Assembly: GCA_025331125.1 (NCBI GenBank) | Contig: JAOALB010000053.1 | Location: 215,170 to 279,169, forward strand | Origin: Mycogone perniciosa | Taxonomy: Eukaryota > Ascomycota > Sordariomycetes > Hypocreales > Hypocreaceae | Direction: 5' to 3' | DNA: 64,000 nucleotides | Part shown: positions 1 to 12,971 of the stretch, piece by piece | How the letters are laid out: each line of letters begins with the position of its first letter | Position numbering within the stretch: the first letter of the stretch is position 1 | Translations under genes and position numbers: made by a program | Notes under the pieces: model-generated | Database searches by the model: none | What the model saw: only the letters and a program-made list of their open reading frames with translations | What the model was told of the DNA's origin: nothing

Positions 1-1869
1 CTGTGCTCGATACCGACTGGTGTGTGCTTTCCTTCCGCGAACCCCCTTTTCCACACGCATAGATAGTTTAGGGACTTGGTGGTGCTGACTGGTTTGGGAG
101 GAACCCGTTCAACGACCGCGTCATTGCTTCAGGTGCCGAGGATGGAAAAGTATTCGTTTGGGAGGTGCCCGAGGGCTTCTCGCTCTACACCGACGCCGAG
201 GAGATTCCCGATGTTTCTCCTGTGAGCAAGCTCGGGGGGCATACTAGGTGGGTGACATGACATCCGCTCATTTGCAATATCAGATGCTGATTCTCATTGT
301 AGAAAGGTCGGTCAGGTTCTGTTCAATCCTTCAGCCGAGAACATCCTTGCCTCTGCCTCCGGTGACTTCACGGTCAAGCTATGGGATATCGGCACCAGCC
401 AGAACCACCTCACACTCCAGCACGGCGACATCGTACAGAGTCTTTCATGGAACGCCAGCGGCAACCTCCTCGTAACGACGTCGAGAGACAAGAAGATTCG
501 GGTATGGGATGTTCGTCAGGAGAAGCCTGTTCACGAGGCACCCGGCCATACCGGCGCCAAGAACAGCCGCGCCGTGTGGATGGGCGAGCATAACCGATTC
601 GCTACAACCGGTTTCTCGAAAATGAGTGAGCGACAAGTGGCTCTGTGGGAGCCTGGAAGGAACGAGCCTATCGGAGGGTTCACTCATCTAGATGCCATTT
701 CTGGAGTTTGCATGCCTTTCTGGGGTATGTCATCTGCCCCCTATTTTTAGCGCACGACGTAAGCTGACGTGTGTACTCCGTATAGATGAGGGCTCCAACT
801 GCCTCTACCTTGCTGGCAAGGGGTGAGTATTCGCGATGCTAATTCGGGCAACTGAAAAACGCTAATGGCTTCTCAGCGATGGCAACATCCGCTACTTCGA
901 ATATGAGAATGACAAATTCGAGTACCTGAGCGAGTACAAGTCCGCTGACCCACAACGAGGCATCGCTTTTGTTCCGCGACGCGGTATCAACGTAAGTCAC
1001 TTCGTATCCACATAGACACCAGGCGCCTCAGCTAACTGGCATAGGTTCACGACAACGAAGTTATGCGTGCTTATAAGACGGTGAACGATACGTATATTGA
1101 GCCCATTTCCTTCACTGTGCCTCGAAGAGCAGAGACTTTCCAGGCAGACATCTTCCCTCCCGCAATTGGTCTCCGACCTGCTGTGAGCGCCAAGGAGTGG
1201 CTTGACGGCAAGACTGGAATCCCTGCGAAGATTGACTTGGAGAGTGTCTATGACGGTACGGCGCCTAAGGAGGTTGCATCTGACTACCAACCACCAGCCC
1301 AGGCTACTCCTGCTCCAGCGGTCGCTCCCAAGCCCGAGCCCAAGAAGGAGGAGCCAAAGGAGGAGCCAAAGCCGGTTGTGCGGACTCCTCCCCTCAGTGT
1401 TAATGACCAGAAGAGCTCGATTGCTGCCATAGCGAACAAGTACCAGGACAAGGGAGAGGATGAGGAAGCCAAGGATGAACCATCTAGCTTCGATGAAGTC
1501 TCCAAACCAGTCCAGCGAAATTCCGTACCCTTCCGAGCTGAACCAAAGCCCGTTGCACCGCCGATCAAGACTCAGCTGGTTCCAACACCACCCTCTGCTA
1601 AAGGATCCTCCCCTACTAGGTCTCCTACCTCGACATCTGCACTAACTCCCAGGGCCACTACACCGGTGTCTGTTGCTGTCGAATCCTCCTTGATTGAGAT
1701 CAAGGAGCTGATTGAAAATCAGACAAAGGTCATCAGCGCTCAGAACGACAGGATTGGAGTCCTGACGTCGGAAGTTGAGTCGCTGAAGAAGAGACTTGGT
1801 GCCGGGTCGCAAGACCAGAGCGAGCGAATCAGGCAGTTGGAGCTTGAGCTGGAAGAGCTGCGATCTTGA
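1..1869 (+). CDS. crn1: Coronin, 3' part (5' end outside window)
   Basis: Actin-binding WD40 protein that bundles F-actin and acts with Arp2/3 and cofilin at cortical patches. Exons that keep one frame: 1-19, 101-247, 303-724, 786-822, 877-991 and 1045-1869; the introns are GT-AG with CTGAC-like branch sites. The exons encode WD40 repeats (VKLWDIGTSQ, KIRVWDVRQE, ALWEPGR) and then the coronin-specific block ending FQADIFPPAIGLRP, which is diagnostic of the family. A Pro/Lys/Glu-rich variable linker follows (about positions 1290-1680), then a C-terminal coiled coil with heptad leucines (1690-1866) that should mediate oligomerisation. The N-terminus and start codon lie before the window. Identity is near certain from the domain order. 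Confidence 0.93.
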
Positions 1870-4800
1870 CCTCGCTTTTTTAATTGTTGCTATAATGACC
1901 GAAGTTGGGGTGTGTAGTTTGGCATCAAAGAGGGAGCAAGGATCTTGGAAAAAGAGCAACGAAAGAGAATCAGGGGTGTTGTGGGCGGATAGCTGTTGCA
2001 AAAGTGTATAATGAAGTGTGGGAACAGAATTTTTTTCGCCTTTGCGCTTTGCTTTTGCATTTCATCATGGACGTTTCTGTTTCGAAACCTGGCATTTTAG
2101 CTTTATTCAAAGAACATTGAGAGATATCCTATTCACTGTTTTTTTCCGATTTTGGCGCCGACTCTTCCCGGCCATTCAGTAACCCTAAGTCTGGAGAGGA
2201 TTCAGTATGACGATGTATATGTGTGGTAGCATTACCTCGGTCTAATATGTCGATCTGCCAATTTGAGATTAATTTTTAGCAATTAACATGCAATAAGAAT
2301 CCATCACCATTAATAAATTCTCATCATATTTTAATTATATTACAAGAGGAATCAATTGGATGCAAACCATCGTCATCGCACGTCTCATGTTGAGCCTCAA
2401 CTCTAGGTAGCTACCCTATATTCTCGTAGACTAGACTCGAAGTCAGAATTTCTTTTTTAACCCTTGGTAGATCCGGAACCATGTTTTCTATGACTCTTCA
2501 ATATCATGTGTAAACCGATTTACGGCTATCAATGCCGTTTTTGTTGTGTGGTTGTGTAATCTGGCTTACGTGTGTTGTGGCTCTCTGCAACTTATGTTGA
2601 TCCTAATGAACGATTCATCTGACCAAATTTCCACGACAAGCATAAACCATGGGCTTCGAAACATTAGCCTTTGGAAATACATTGCTTTGACTACTGTCAG
2701 CCATACATTATTAAATTGCCGACTCAATGGATCCGATACCGGATACCCAGCAAACTTCGTTTCAGTTACCTTCTAAAACGGCGATGTGAATAGACCATTC
2801 TTGGGCTCATCGCGATTTACGAAAGTCGGTACTCTGTAGTTAGCAACCCCTTGCTGCGTTTTGACCCACCCCCCTCAGCCTTGTATTTCCACCTGGCCCC
2901 CATCAAAGCACAACTATCATGATGAAACTCACTCATCTGGTCCTAGCCCTTTCCTATTGCTCTGCTGCCACCTGGCGAGAATGCAAGAGAGGAGCTGAGG
3001 CGGGTTCAATGCATGAAACATCGACGCGGTGACTCTGTTTCGTGGAACAAAGTCCTAGAAGTAAAAACAGGGATGGGGCAACAGGACGGCATACCAAGGA
3101 GCCGAATGTTCCACGTTTCAAGATTTTGGGGGGAAGGGAGGAGCTGGTTTCAGGATGCTCTATTGGGAAATACATATGTTGGAATGGCCTTGAGCCGATG
3201 ATCTTCGCGGGGTTGAGCATGGACAATACAAAGTCGAGACTGGAGGGGGGGGTTGCTAGGAAAGGAAGGAGAAAACAACACTACCGGGTATTGATGCAAG
3301 GTTGGTCACTAGACCTCGAAAGTAGGATTCCTCTGTAGGCAGAGCATGAATACATACGATGAAGGAACTAATTTTTGAGTAGGATTCCGAGCAGGACTCG
3401 AAATAACCCGACTTAACGTTGGGGATATAGGAGGAAGAAACGTAGATAGTGTGAGGCTGGTGATACTCGGCCTGACTCGATGTTCGAAAAAAGCCGAGCA
3501 AGGACCCATATACAAATGCCAAGCGAACAAAACGCCCTCCATACGATTCAAGGCTTTCCAACTATGTTGCACCTGGAGAGTTCAAGGGCGGAGTCCTCAG
3601 CCTGGAGGCCAGCCCGCAATGCATTCCACCGGCCCATGAAGAAAGTAGACGCTTGGATGGTACACTTGATAGTACTCTGTAGATCTGTTGGAAATCCCGA
3701 AAAAGACGGCCCAAGTTGCTTCAGCGTTAGAGATTTGATCACGACGGTGATAGTTCGTTTATCGTATGCTCTTCTTAAATGGCTGGGGCTGAGAAGATCA
3801 AGTTTCATGTATCTGTATCTGGAGGAACAAGTTTCGGCTTCTGCAAAGATATTGCACGGACTCATTGGGTGGCGGGATCTGTCTTGCATTGTGAAGGCAG
3901 AGTTGTCATTTCTAGCACCAAATTGCGATGGTGGTAGACGATGGTTGAATTCATGCAAAGCACGCAAAAGGAACAACCTGCCAGCTAAAATGTCAGTGCG
4001 CCGTGTCATGCAGGCGGAAGTACGGAGTAGTAGTAGCGGATGCTCCTCCGCCATACTCCGTGGTGTTTCGCCGTTCTGAAAGACTGTGGAGCGGTTTCAG
4101 GTTAACTTGTTAGTCGGTTGCGGCCCCGCCTACGGAGGTGAATGGGAAGATCCGGGCTTGAGAATCGGAGAGTTCCTTGCTGACAGCCTGGAAATTGGCC
4201 AGCCTAGTGCGGCATCACGCGAAGTAGTAGCTGGGAATCGCCCAAGGAGGTGGATGAGTTGGTTTTTCTGTGGCGTATTCACATATTATCATTCAGAATG
4301 AATGCCACGAACTTGGCAAAAGTTCATGACAAGAACCAATGCATGGCTTGCTGATGCTGTGCCAGGCCTGGCTCCGTTTCCATGCGTGAAACTATGTGGC
4401 GCCATTCACAAAGCACACTCTGGACTGGTCTTGACGCCGCGCGATATTAATCATACTGGTGCCAAAAATATGGAGAGCGTTCGGGGCCGTTCGTTTACTA
4501 CCACCCGGCCGGCCACGAGTCTGTGTGGTGTGTGGCTGCGGGTTCCCACCCTCTCTTCCGGACTGCTATTCCTGTCCGACGAATGGCACCGAGTCCCTGA
4601 CCACTGGTCGTCATGGGGGGGGGGAGCCGGCTTGCTAAGAATAAAGAAGGCTCGAGGAAGGCTCGAGCGGCAAGAAAGGCCTCTCAAGACAATGCATGAA
4701 GAAAAAGTGCCGTGTGTGACGGTTGGCCAAGCCAATCAGGCTTTGCGAGAACCTGCAGGTCGATGCAGGCATTGACAACCAGGGACCTCATGCTCCTGGT

Positions 4801-6771
4801 TGGCTGAGTTCGTTAAGGTTGGCCTAATTTTTGGCTCTTTTGCCAGGGTTTGAAACCGTCCCTCTCCACCAAGGGTTGTAGTAATGTGTCGGCCGACTCG
4901 TCACTCTTGGATGGCGACTGACATAGACTGGCCCAGACTGGTGACCGCCGTGCTGTCATTTTTGATTGTTGTGATTAAGTTAGTTGCAGCAGACAAGGGG
5001 GTAATTTATTATGCATGCCCCAGTCAGTTGCTGGTGAGCCAATCTTGTCATCCGGACGCATGATTCTCGGCAAGGCGAAGCGCTGGCAAACAATTTGAGC
5101 ATTAATGACGATTTCCGATTCGCAACCGGGGCTGTCTTTGCTAGTTGACGACTCTGTCTTTGCATCGTTGCGTGGGCCTGACCATTGCCGGCGATACCTC
5201 CTCTCCCCACGTGCAGAGTTGGCATTTGAAATTGCACAGGGGCATAGCAGGCAGCGGCAATTAAGAGCATGTACGAAGTACTCCGTCCATACGTACTCAA
5301 TTGGCAAGCCTGCAGTAGGTATGTGGTGTAGGGAGCACAGCACATGGAAGAACAATTCCCATGGCTGCGGCTAGAGTCCGATACGTAGAAAGAGCCCGTC
5401 TGCTTGGTTGGGCAGGCTTCAGTAATAGGTACATAGATAGTGCTTTGTAGACCGTCAAGACAATGGACCGTCGGGTTGGGACGGGCGGGACGATCAAGCA
5501 AGCAAGTAGTACGGAGTAGTAGCCCTATGCTTCGTTTCAGATAGGGGCCTAGGCCAAACTCACGGGCCGTCGCCGTTGCAATGGGAAACTTTGGGTATCC
5601 CTATGATATTAACAGCCACAGCATATATTATCTGGCGTGATGGGTTTGTCTCAGAGCACGTGGCATATGGTTACCAAAGCTGGCCCATATCTTCGCCAAA
5701 ATGTCGACATTGTACGGAGTAGTATCGACGAACGGGACCCTGTCTCGCTTGTCGGCCCTATGTTCCGTGCGCCATGCCCAGGCCGACTCTCCGTCGATCG
5801 GACCGGAAGCGAGAGAAGCGAGCGAGCGATACAGGCAATGGTTGCGCCTGTACTCCGTGCTCCGTACGATCTGATGGAATCAATCATGGTAGGAGGATGG
5901 ATGTCTGTCGACCCAGGAAAGCTTCTAAGCGACCTGTAAAGCCACACGGGACGGATAGGTCCCAACTGCTGGAGTCTGGTAAGTATTTGTCCGACCGACG
6001 CCCAATTCTAGCTCCCTTTGGCCAAGCCCTGGCCTTAACCGCCGGCCACTGCATGGCGTATGGTTGTTAAAGAGGCGGCCAGTCACGGGAAGCGTCCACC
6101 GCAGCCTCTCGTACTGTGTGTGGGCTCCTGCGAGGAGGGAGAGATCCATCCAATGCGCCTGAACGTGTTGGCGTGATCAGATCAGTCCAAATGCAGCGGC
6201 TTGCATCTCGTCGTCGTATTATCGTATCAATCAAGCCTTCGAGGAGAGGGGAAGAAAAGGAAGAAGAAAAATTGGGGGCGTGCTCAGCCATGATTCGGCG
6301 GGCTGGAGCAGCCACAAGGGATGGTGGAGGGGCGTAAGAAATCCGAGGCAGCCAGTCAGGATCACGGGTGGCGTTAGCGCCAGGTCCCCACAACAAGCAG
6401 CGACTGAAGCGATGCACCAGGCGCGTTTCATCTCGAGAAGCCCTTCTTTTTGTGTTTTTGTGTTTTTGTGTGCTTCCAGCTTGGGCAAGAAAATCCGTGT
6501 GTGATGCCGGCTGTCCATTGGCCTGGAAAATCGGGGACGGGCCCAGCGAGGGAGCATTCGCCGTGAATGGCGGCCACGAGAGAGAGGCAGAGAGGCGGGT
6601 CATGCAGTTGGCGCACGTCCGCATTCTCGGACTGTAGATCAACGGATGGAATACTAATACTAATACTACTCGCGGACGAAGTACGAGTAGTAATAGTAGT
6701 ATAATGGCCGTGTTTCGCTGGTAGCACAGGGCAGCAGTAGTAATATCCGATATTGTATCTGATAGTAATGC

Positions 6772-6787
6772 TACGAAGTACTTCGTA
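6772..6787. repeat. Perfect 16-bp palindrome TACGAAGTACTTCGTA
   Basis: Exact self-complementary copy of the CGAAGTACTTCG version of the dispersed intergenic micro-palindrome. Related partial copies lie close by at 6861-6880 and 7521-7538. Confidence 0.8.
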
Positions 6788-8426
6788 TTAGAAGAAAGAC
6801 AATAGGACGAAGACAAAGAACCTTAATTACCTAATGGGATGTACAAAAGTAATACTCCGCACGAAGTACGAAGTACATACTGGACAATGCCACAGCGAAA
6901 GGCCGACTTCCTGCTATGTGCCATCCACATCTTCCCTACGTAGGATTCAAACTCATCATCTGTTCTCCAGTCAATAGTAGTATTCCGTTCGGGAATATAG
7001 AAGAGGGTGATGGCATAGTATCCACTGCGAATTCCACCAGCTACCATTGCGTCATCAGGAGTGGTTCGGGAAATGTCAAAGCACATCCTCACTCTCTGCG
7101 TCGTCATGACCGAACATTTGATGCGGATCCATGGGAATGAAACGGTAATTATCTTACTCTCTCCCGATACGCATTAGGAATAAGAGGCTCATCGATGCCA
7201 TCTGTCTGACTGACAACTGTACGCAAGTCTATTGGCAACACCGCCAGTCCGGAATTCTTACGATGGCTAATGCAATGTACATCAGTGATAGACTTGCATT
7301 GCTGATCAACACCATCTTCCAATAATGTGGCTTTGAAAAGGCTCTGACATGATCGACCTGCTGCCGTTCTTACGCCATCCTGTTCTTGGCGATCCTCCGA
7401 CGTACGATTGCGCGTAAACACCGGTGTAAATAGTGTGGGATGAGGATTTGGCGTTGCATTGCCCGTGAGAATAGCTGTCGTGTGAGCTTATTGTGGAACT
7501 ATGAGGTGCACGACAAGCTTGCTTCGTACTTCGTACATCACAAACCCTTGCTATCTAAGATGCACTATACGTATTTCCCTCCATTCCAACAATGCCAACA
7601 TCCACTTTTTGTCTGTCCAAGCACAGTGGATATAAGCGCTGTGAATGTCATTTGAACTCTGCATGGCGGCGGTCAAAACTCTCGCAAGTGGAACCAAGTA
7701 AAGAGGAGTAAGAGTGCAGTTATCTTGCTTGCAGGAAGAACAGCTTGCCCCCGGCGAGCTTCACAGCAGGTTGAGGGTCCAATCAGAAGGCCAGTCGTAT
7801 ATGGCTACTGTATGTGGCCGTCTCATGAGCCGCCGAACTATCGAGAGTCTGATTACCTCGCATTAAACTAAGTGAGCTGGCAATGGCACGGCAACAAGTC
7901 GAAACAATCATTCGTCCGGTCATCTGCCCAAGTGTTGTCATGTAAAGTGCTCCGGACCAAACCTGCATGGAGAGATGAGCAGAGGGTTCGGCGGCTGCGG
8001 CTCCATCATTATGCAGTCCAAAGGCATCCTGCCGGGGTGTGGATGAGGAGGAACAACGACAGAGCGGACAGACATATTCCTTGGGCGTTGACGATGTGAT
8101 TTTGGTGGTTGAAATGCTGGCCTGTTATGATGAGCAGCGCGACATATAATAATAATAGCCGTGCGCTTGCAGGCCGCCGCTCCGTGCAAAGCCACTAATC
8201 CCAACAATGAACATGTTTGTGTCTGCGGAGCGGAGTACCATGTATGTGTACGAAGTAGCAACGCACTGTTCTATGTACTCGTAGGAAGGCTAGAAATGCG
8301 TGGAGATGAAGTGTTTAACTTGATTGCGGAGGTTGTACCGTCGCTTTGAACCCTACTAAGAGTGCAGATGGAGCCAGGCCGAGCCTTTTGGCGAGGTTCC
8401 GTTTGAAACTGAAGCTGGGACAAGAC

Positions 8427-8448
8427 AGAGAGAGAGAGAGAGAGAGAG
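8427..8448. repeat. (AG)11 microsatellite
   Basis: Uninterrupted AG dinucleotide run in the gene-free stretch upstream of steA. Confidence 0.9.
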
Positions 8449-9290
8449 GAAATCCTTGGACACGGTGAATAGCGCCTGAAAGCCAATGTCCGTAGTCCGA
8501 GGTCCGCCTGGAGGCTTGTTGGAGAACCCCCTTTTGCAGCTCTTCTCTTCCTTGTGCTCCTCACCTCATGCTTTCTCATCAATCCACGCCCTGAGCTTTC
8601 TTCCCCCCACCCCCTCTCCCGCCGTGTGGCGCATCCCTCCTTCAGATGCATGGCCCGGTTTTTTGCTCTGTTCCCCCCTGGCTACCAAACGTCGCCTTGT
8701 TGTGGGGACTGTATGCAGCGCAATGCAGTGCAGTGCAAGACGGATGTGCGAAGTACGGAGTGAACTGCGAGTAAGTGAGTGCGTCCTGTGTGTGTGTGCG
8801 CGTGCGCGGGAGCGTGACTGTTCCGAACAGCGGCCAACAGCGCTCCGACCACACCACAACACCACAATGCCCGTTCTCTTGTCCTCTTGCCTGCTCGATG
8901 CTGGTCAGTGCTTGTCTTCGGGGCTTGGTCAGTGCTTGGCCTGGCCTGTGGAGATGGTGCTGAATGTTGGTTGCACTCTTGGACTGACTCCGTCCTCTGT
9001 GCTACCATGATGTACATAATAATAGTTCACCGGAGCCTTGGGGGGTCTAGCAGCGAGGTGTGCCGCTGGGAGGCGCTGTGCTGCGTGCTGTAAATTCCTC
9101 GTTGGGGGCCCACACCCTCCCATCCCCCCAATCGCCCACCACCCTTTTGTCCCTACAGGCTAGAGGTAGCCCAACTTCCCCGTTAGCTGGGGCTCGTTCT
9201 GCTATTGTGTGCTAATCCTGGTCCCCTTGAGCCAGCGACCGCGCGAGCGAGTGCCTGGCGCTTTCGACGGCTAGCAGCCACACCACCTCA

Positions 9291-10064
9291 TTAAACGTCC
9301 CATTCCCCCAATCCCCCATCCTCACATCCGTTCTTCTGAAATCTCTTCCTGTGTTTCTTATTTCCACGTCTCTGCCCTTTTTCACTTTTCCCTCTCTCTC
9401 TCTTCCTCTCTACCCTTCTCCTCCCGTTTCCGTTTCATTCGGAGCCGCACATAATCCTCTCGTGCTCGCTTTTTCTTTCCCATCTTTTTTCCTTGATTGA
9501 TTGATTGATTGATTGTCCTGGGCCAGGTTGTCCCTAATCGCGCACAGTCTCGCTCGCCGTCACTCCATCGCTTCAAAACACGACTCGTCGCGGGGCTCGT
9601 CGACTCCCCCCTTGATGGCTTTTTCGTTTCTATAAACGTTTAATTCTTCTGCGACCGTCACAGTAGACTCTGCGATTAGGGTCCATCGAGCTAGCTGTCT
9701 CTCAATCACCTCGGCGGTCGACATCGACGCAACCACTTCATTCGCTTGACGCAGTTTGTCGGGTCGTCATTTGCTGTGCATCATTTTTATCATTTCGAGC
9801 TGGTCTCCCATCGTCCTCATCTTGTCGAATCGCCATCGTCGCGAATCCCAGGCAGCGCCTGTCGTTTTTTTCATCGTCTACGCACCGATCACTCCGATTA
9901 CACACGCTTTGCGCCTTTGTCGCTCCCTTTCCGGCGCCACTTCACGATAACCGCCGGACTCGCCCGCCAACGCCAATTGTACAGGCTCGCACAACCAACG
10001 GTTTTCTCGCTTCGCTCTTGGGCTGACCATCTGTGGTCACGTCGCCTTTACAACCCCGCACAAA
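9291..10064 (+). promoter_or_regulatory. Probable steA promoter and long 5' leader
   Basis: Pyrimidine-rich tract 9360-9430, (TTGA) tetranucleotide repeat 9493-9515 and a TATAAA at 9631-9636, 434 bases before the steA ATG. From about 9640 to 10064 I find no ATG on the plus strand, which fits a long scanned leader. The transcription start is inferred, not seen. Confidence 0.4.
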
Positions 10065-12370
10065 ATGTATTCACAACACACGGCCATGGCGCCTCAAAAG
10101 CCAGAGACATTCATGTTGAGCACCGAGGCTCAACAAGCGCTGCCCCACGATGCTCAGGTCGCTCTTCAGCAGGTGGACAACTGTGCGTATACGCCCCAAA
10201 CTCTGTTGCTTGAAAAGGGGACCCTAGCTGACACCATGGCCAGTGAAATACTTCCTCATCTCCGCTCCTGTTGACTGGCAGGCAGACCAGTACATCCGGC
10301 GGTTTCTTCTGCCGACGGGCGAATATGTCTCTTGCGTTTTGTGGTAGGTTGCGCCTCATACCACAAGCTGCGACGGGTTGTTGCGCATACTAAACTCCAT
10401 CTGCAGGAACAATCTCTTCCATATATCCGGCACGGATATTGTGCGATGCCTTTCATTCAGATTCCAGGCGTTTGGTCGCCCCGTTAAGAACTCCAAGAAG
10501 TTCGAGGAGGGAATTTTTTCCGACCTGAGAAATCTCAAGTCGGGCACTGATGCCTCCCTGGAGGAGCCAAAAAGTGCTTTCCTCGACTTCCTCTATAAGA
10601 ACAACTGTATTCGAACCCAAAAGAAGCAAAAGGTCTTCTACTGGTATAGCGTGCCGCATGACCGGCTCTTCTTGGATGCCTTGGAGCGGGACTTGAAGCG
10701 CGAGAAGATGGGCCAGGAAGCCACCACTGTTGCTGTTAGCGAGCCTGCGCTGTCGTTCCAATACGACTCCTCTCAGAGCCTCTATGAGCAGCTGACGAAA
10801 AGCCAACAAGCCAACTCCTCCTCCTTCAACGCCCAGTCGTCCTCGTTCAACCAGAGCCAGTCTACCTCTCCTGTCATGAGGGCTATGGACTCAATGCCTC
10901 CCCCAAGCATGATTCCTCAAACGATGGCCCCTTTAGCGGATGCGATGGACTCGATGGTCTCATATGACACTATGGCAATGACGGCTGCTGTGCCGCAGCA
11001 GGTTGCAGCAGTCAAGAGGGAGGCTGACTTCACTCGTGTTCATTACAACCAAAATGGCATTCCCATCACCCACAACCACCAGCGTCACGCTTCAATGCCG
11101 GCTTATGGTCTGGAGTATTCGCCGGCTCCCTCGTTCGTGTCCTCAGGTTACGAAGATTATGGTAGTCGAGGTCTTTCTTTCGAACCCATCACCCCTCCCC
11201 AACGCGCGCTAGGAATGACCGCAGAGCCCGCGTACATCGCCAACGAGGAGACAGGCCTCTACTCTGCCATCCCCGACCACTTGTCAGGGATGAACGCACT
11301 GAATGGAATGGTTCAGCTTCCTCCATCCAACCTGACGGGAGCTCAGTTCCCTCGCTCCTATGGCGCAAACAACATTTACGCAGCTGTTATTGAAGGCTCA
11401 CCTACCTACAAGCAGCGAAGACGCCGCACATCCATTCCCCCATCCCTCTCTGCGGTTGCTCCTGCGCCTACCTCGACTCCAGCCGTTCCCCATAGGCCCT
11501 CTGACCTACGGAGGTCCGTGTCTGTTTCTATCGGACCCGTTGCTGAGGGCGATGAGTCTGCCGACAATTCGCCCCCTGGCTTGGCCTACAGCAGCTCAGC
11601 AGTATCGATGACTAACCCGCGCGGGGATATGGTTGATATCTCAAGACATGGAACTCCCCTGTCTGCTGTGGGTGGTAGTCCTGCGGTGCGCCCTGTTACT
11701 CTTCAGCAGGAGTTCGCCCATGTTGTGAGCGACGAAATCTCCGGCGATGGCCGGATGATGGCCGGTCACAATGGCGTGATTCGACGCGCGCGTTCTGCTA
11801 CCGTCATGGAACTTGGGCCATATCCTCACAAGTCCCACTCGTGCCCAATTCCCACTTGTGGTCGTTTGTTCAAGCGCCTTGAACATCTCAAGCGGTATGA
11901 GCCATGGTTGATTATTACTTCGGGCAATTCTAACTTGAATCTTAGACATGTGCGAACACATACACAAGAGAAGCCCTACATCTGCCCTCACTGCAGCAAA
12001 GCATTCTCCAGATCAGATAATCTTGCACAGTATGCTTCCCAGTCTTTCTTTTTTCTATACAAAGGATTTGCTAACCCGCCCTTCTAGACACAAACGGACT
12101 CATAGTCGCGAGGATGGTGGCGAGGGTGCGATGAATCTCTCGACTGAGGAGGAGGACGAGTATTCCGGCGAAGAGCAACTCGGCTCCGTTGAGGAGGCCT
12201 CTCCTACTTCCGAAGTGGCCTACGTTACCAGCTCTACCAATGCGATAGGCGACACCATCTCCCCACCTCACACGATGGCTTCGAGTCATAGCTTCAACAG
12301 TCTCCAGACACTAAGCATGCCAATGACCATCAGCCAACCGACTCCCATCAATGCTGGGGGCGCGATGTAA
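10065..12370 (+). CDS. steA: Ste12-like transcription factor SteA
   Basis: Nuclear effector of the pheromone/filamentation MAP kinase pathway, controlling sexual development and invasive growth in ascomycetes. Five exons: 10065-10182, 10244-10343, 10407-11894, 11946-12029, 12088-12370 (690 aa). Residues about 40-180 form the STE homeodomain-like DNA-binding region (CLSFRFQAFGRPVKNSKKF, KVFYWYSVPHDRLFLDALER). The middle is Ser/Pro-rich and probably disordered. About residues 550-610 carry two C2H2 fingers (CPIPTC...H, CPHC...H), the mark of filamentous-fungal Ste12 against yeast Ste12. The last two introns interrupt these fingers, and the exon between them is 84 nt, so it can be skipped in frame. 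The start is the first ATG after an ATG-free leader. Confidence 0.95.
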
Positions 12371-12971
12371 TGCAGTTCACTCCACGAAATGACTTTCACA
12401 TTTATTTTCCCCCAATTTATTTGCGTCATGACATCTTTTCTGATTTATCGGTCTCCTCTGATGAGGGTTTCAACCGAGTACCCTCAGTGTACTCTCTCCC
12501 TTCTTTTTCTTTTCTTTTGACCTTCTTACTTCAGCTTTATGCGTCAGTTGAACTCGGGTTGTCTTTTGTGGTTGCAAAAAGGATGTGCCCTATAGACATG
12601 GGCTCGGGATGGCTGGGTATGGTTGACACTCTTGTCACCAACCCTCGTAAGATATGAAGAGAGGGATATTGTATGGGGCAGGAGAGAATTCGACTGTATA
12701 TATATAGTTTCTTTATCCCGGTTGATGGGTATGACCCTCTGGAGGCATCCAGAGATGAGAAGAAAAGATCTTCTCAGTGAGAGGGTCAAGTAAGTGATAG
12801 ACACGAACAGAAGAAGAATTGTCCGTTAACCTATTAAGATTCAAGTCATGCCTGTGATACCCCTTGAGCCTATGATCCTTCCAGTGTGTTGTGGTTAGTT
12901 CAACACCACACCTTTTATTACCAATATCATGATCTTATTGTACGGCCAAATTGGAATTAATAACCATAATC
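12371..12971. other. Convergent 3' flanks of steA and faf1
   Basis: 600 bases between two converging genes. AT-rich 3' UTR-like sequence with a TATATATA run near 12700; no coding signal seen. Confidence 0.6.

Larger units (their letters stand above)
1870..9290. other. Gene-free stretch between coronin and steA leader
   Basis: About 7.4 kb in which I find no ORF with homology, codon bias or coherent exon structure; the open frames are short and often overlap on both strands. The first 250 bases are the coronin 3' flank. 2236-2345 is AT-rich. 3000-4800 is GC-balanced with competing ORFs on both strands (3480-4079 plus, 3548-4054 minus) and neither looks protein-like. From 4018 to 8761 there are many TACGGAGTA/CGAAGTAC micro-palindromes. 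It may hold distal regulatory DNA of steA, a non-coding RNA or decayed repeats; the sequence alone does not decide. Confidence 0.5.

Noticed and set aside
3480..4079. 199-codon plus-strand frame with a 168-codon minus-strand frame over the same DNA
   Set aside because: Both strands open at once and neither resembles a protein family; probably GC-driven chance frames.
6067..6816. 249-codon minus-strand open frame upstream of steA
   Set aside because: Low-complexity start from TACTAATACTA repeats, overlapping open frames on the other strand, no domain and no exon structure.
9746..10213. 155-codon frame overlapping the steA start
   Set aside because: It has no ATG start and is out of frame with steA; the pyrimidine-rich leader explains its openness.
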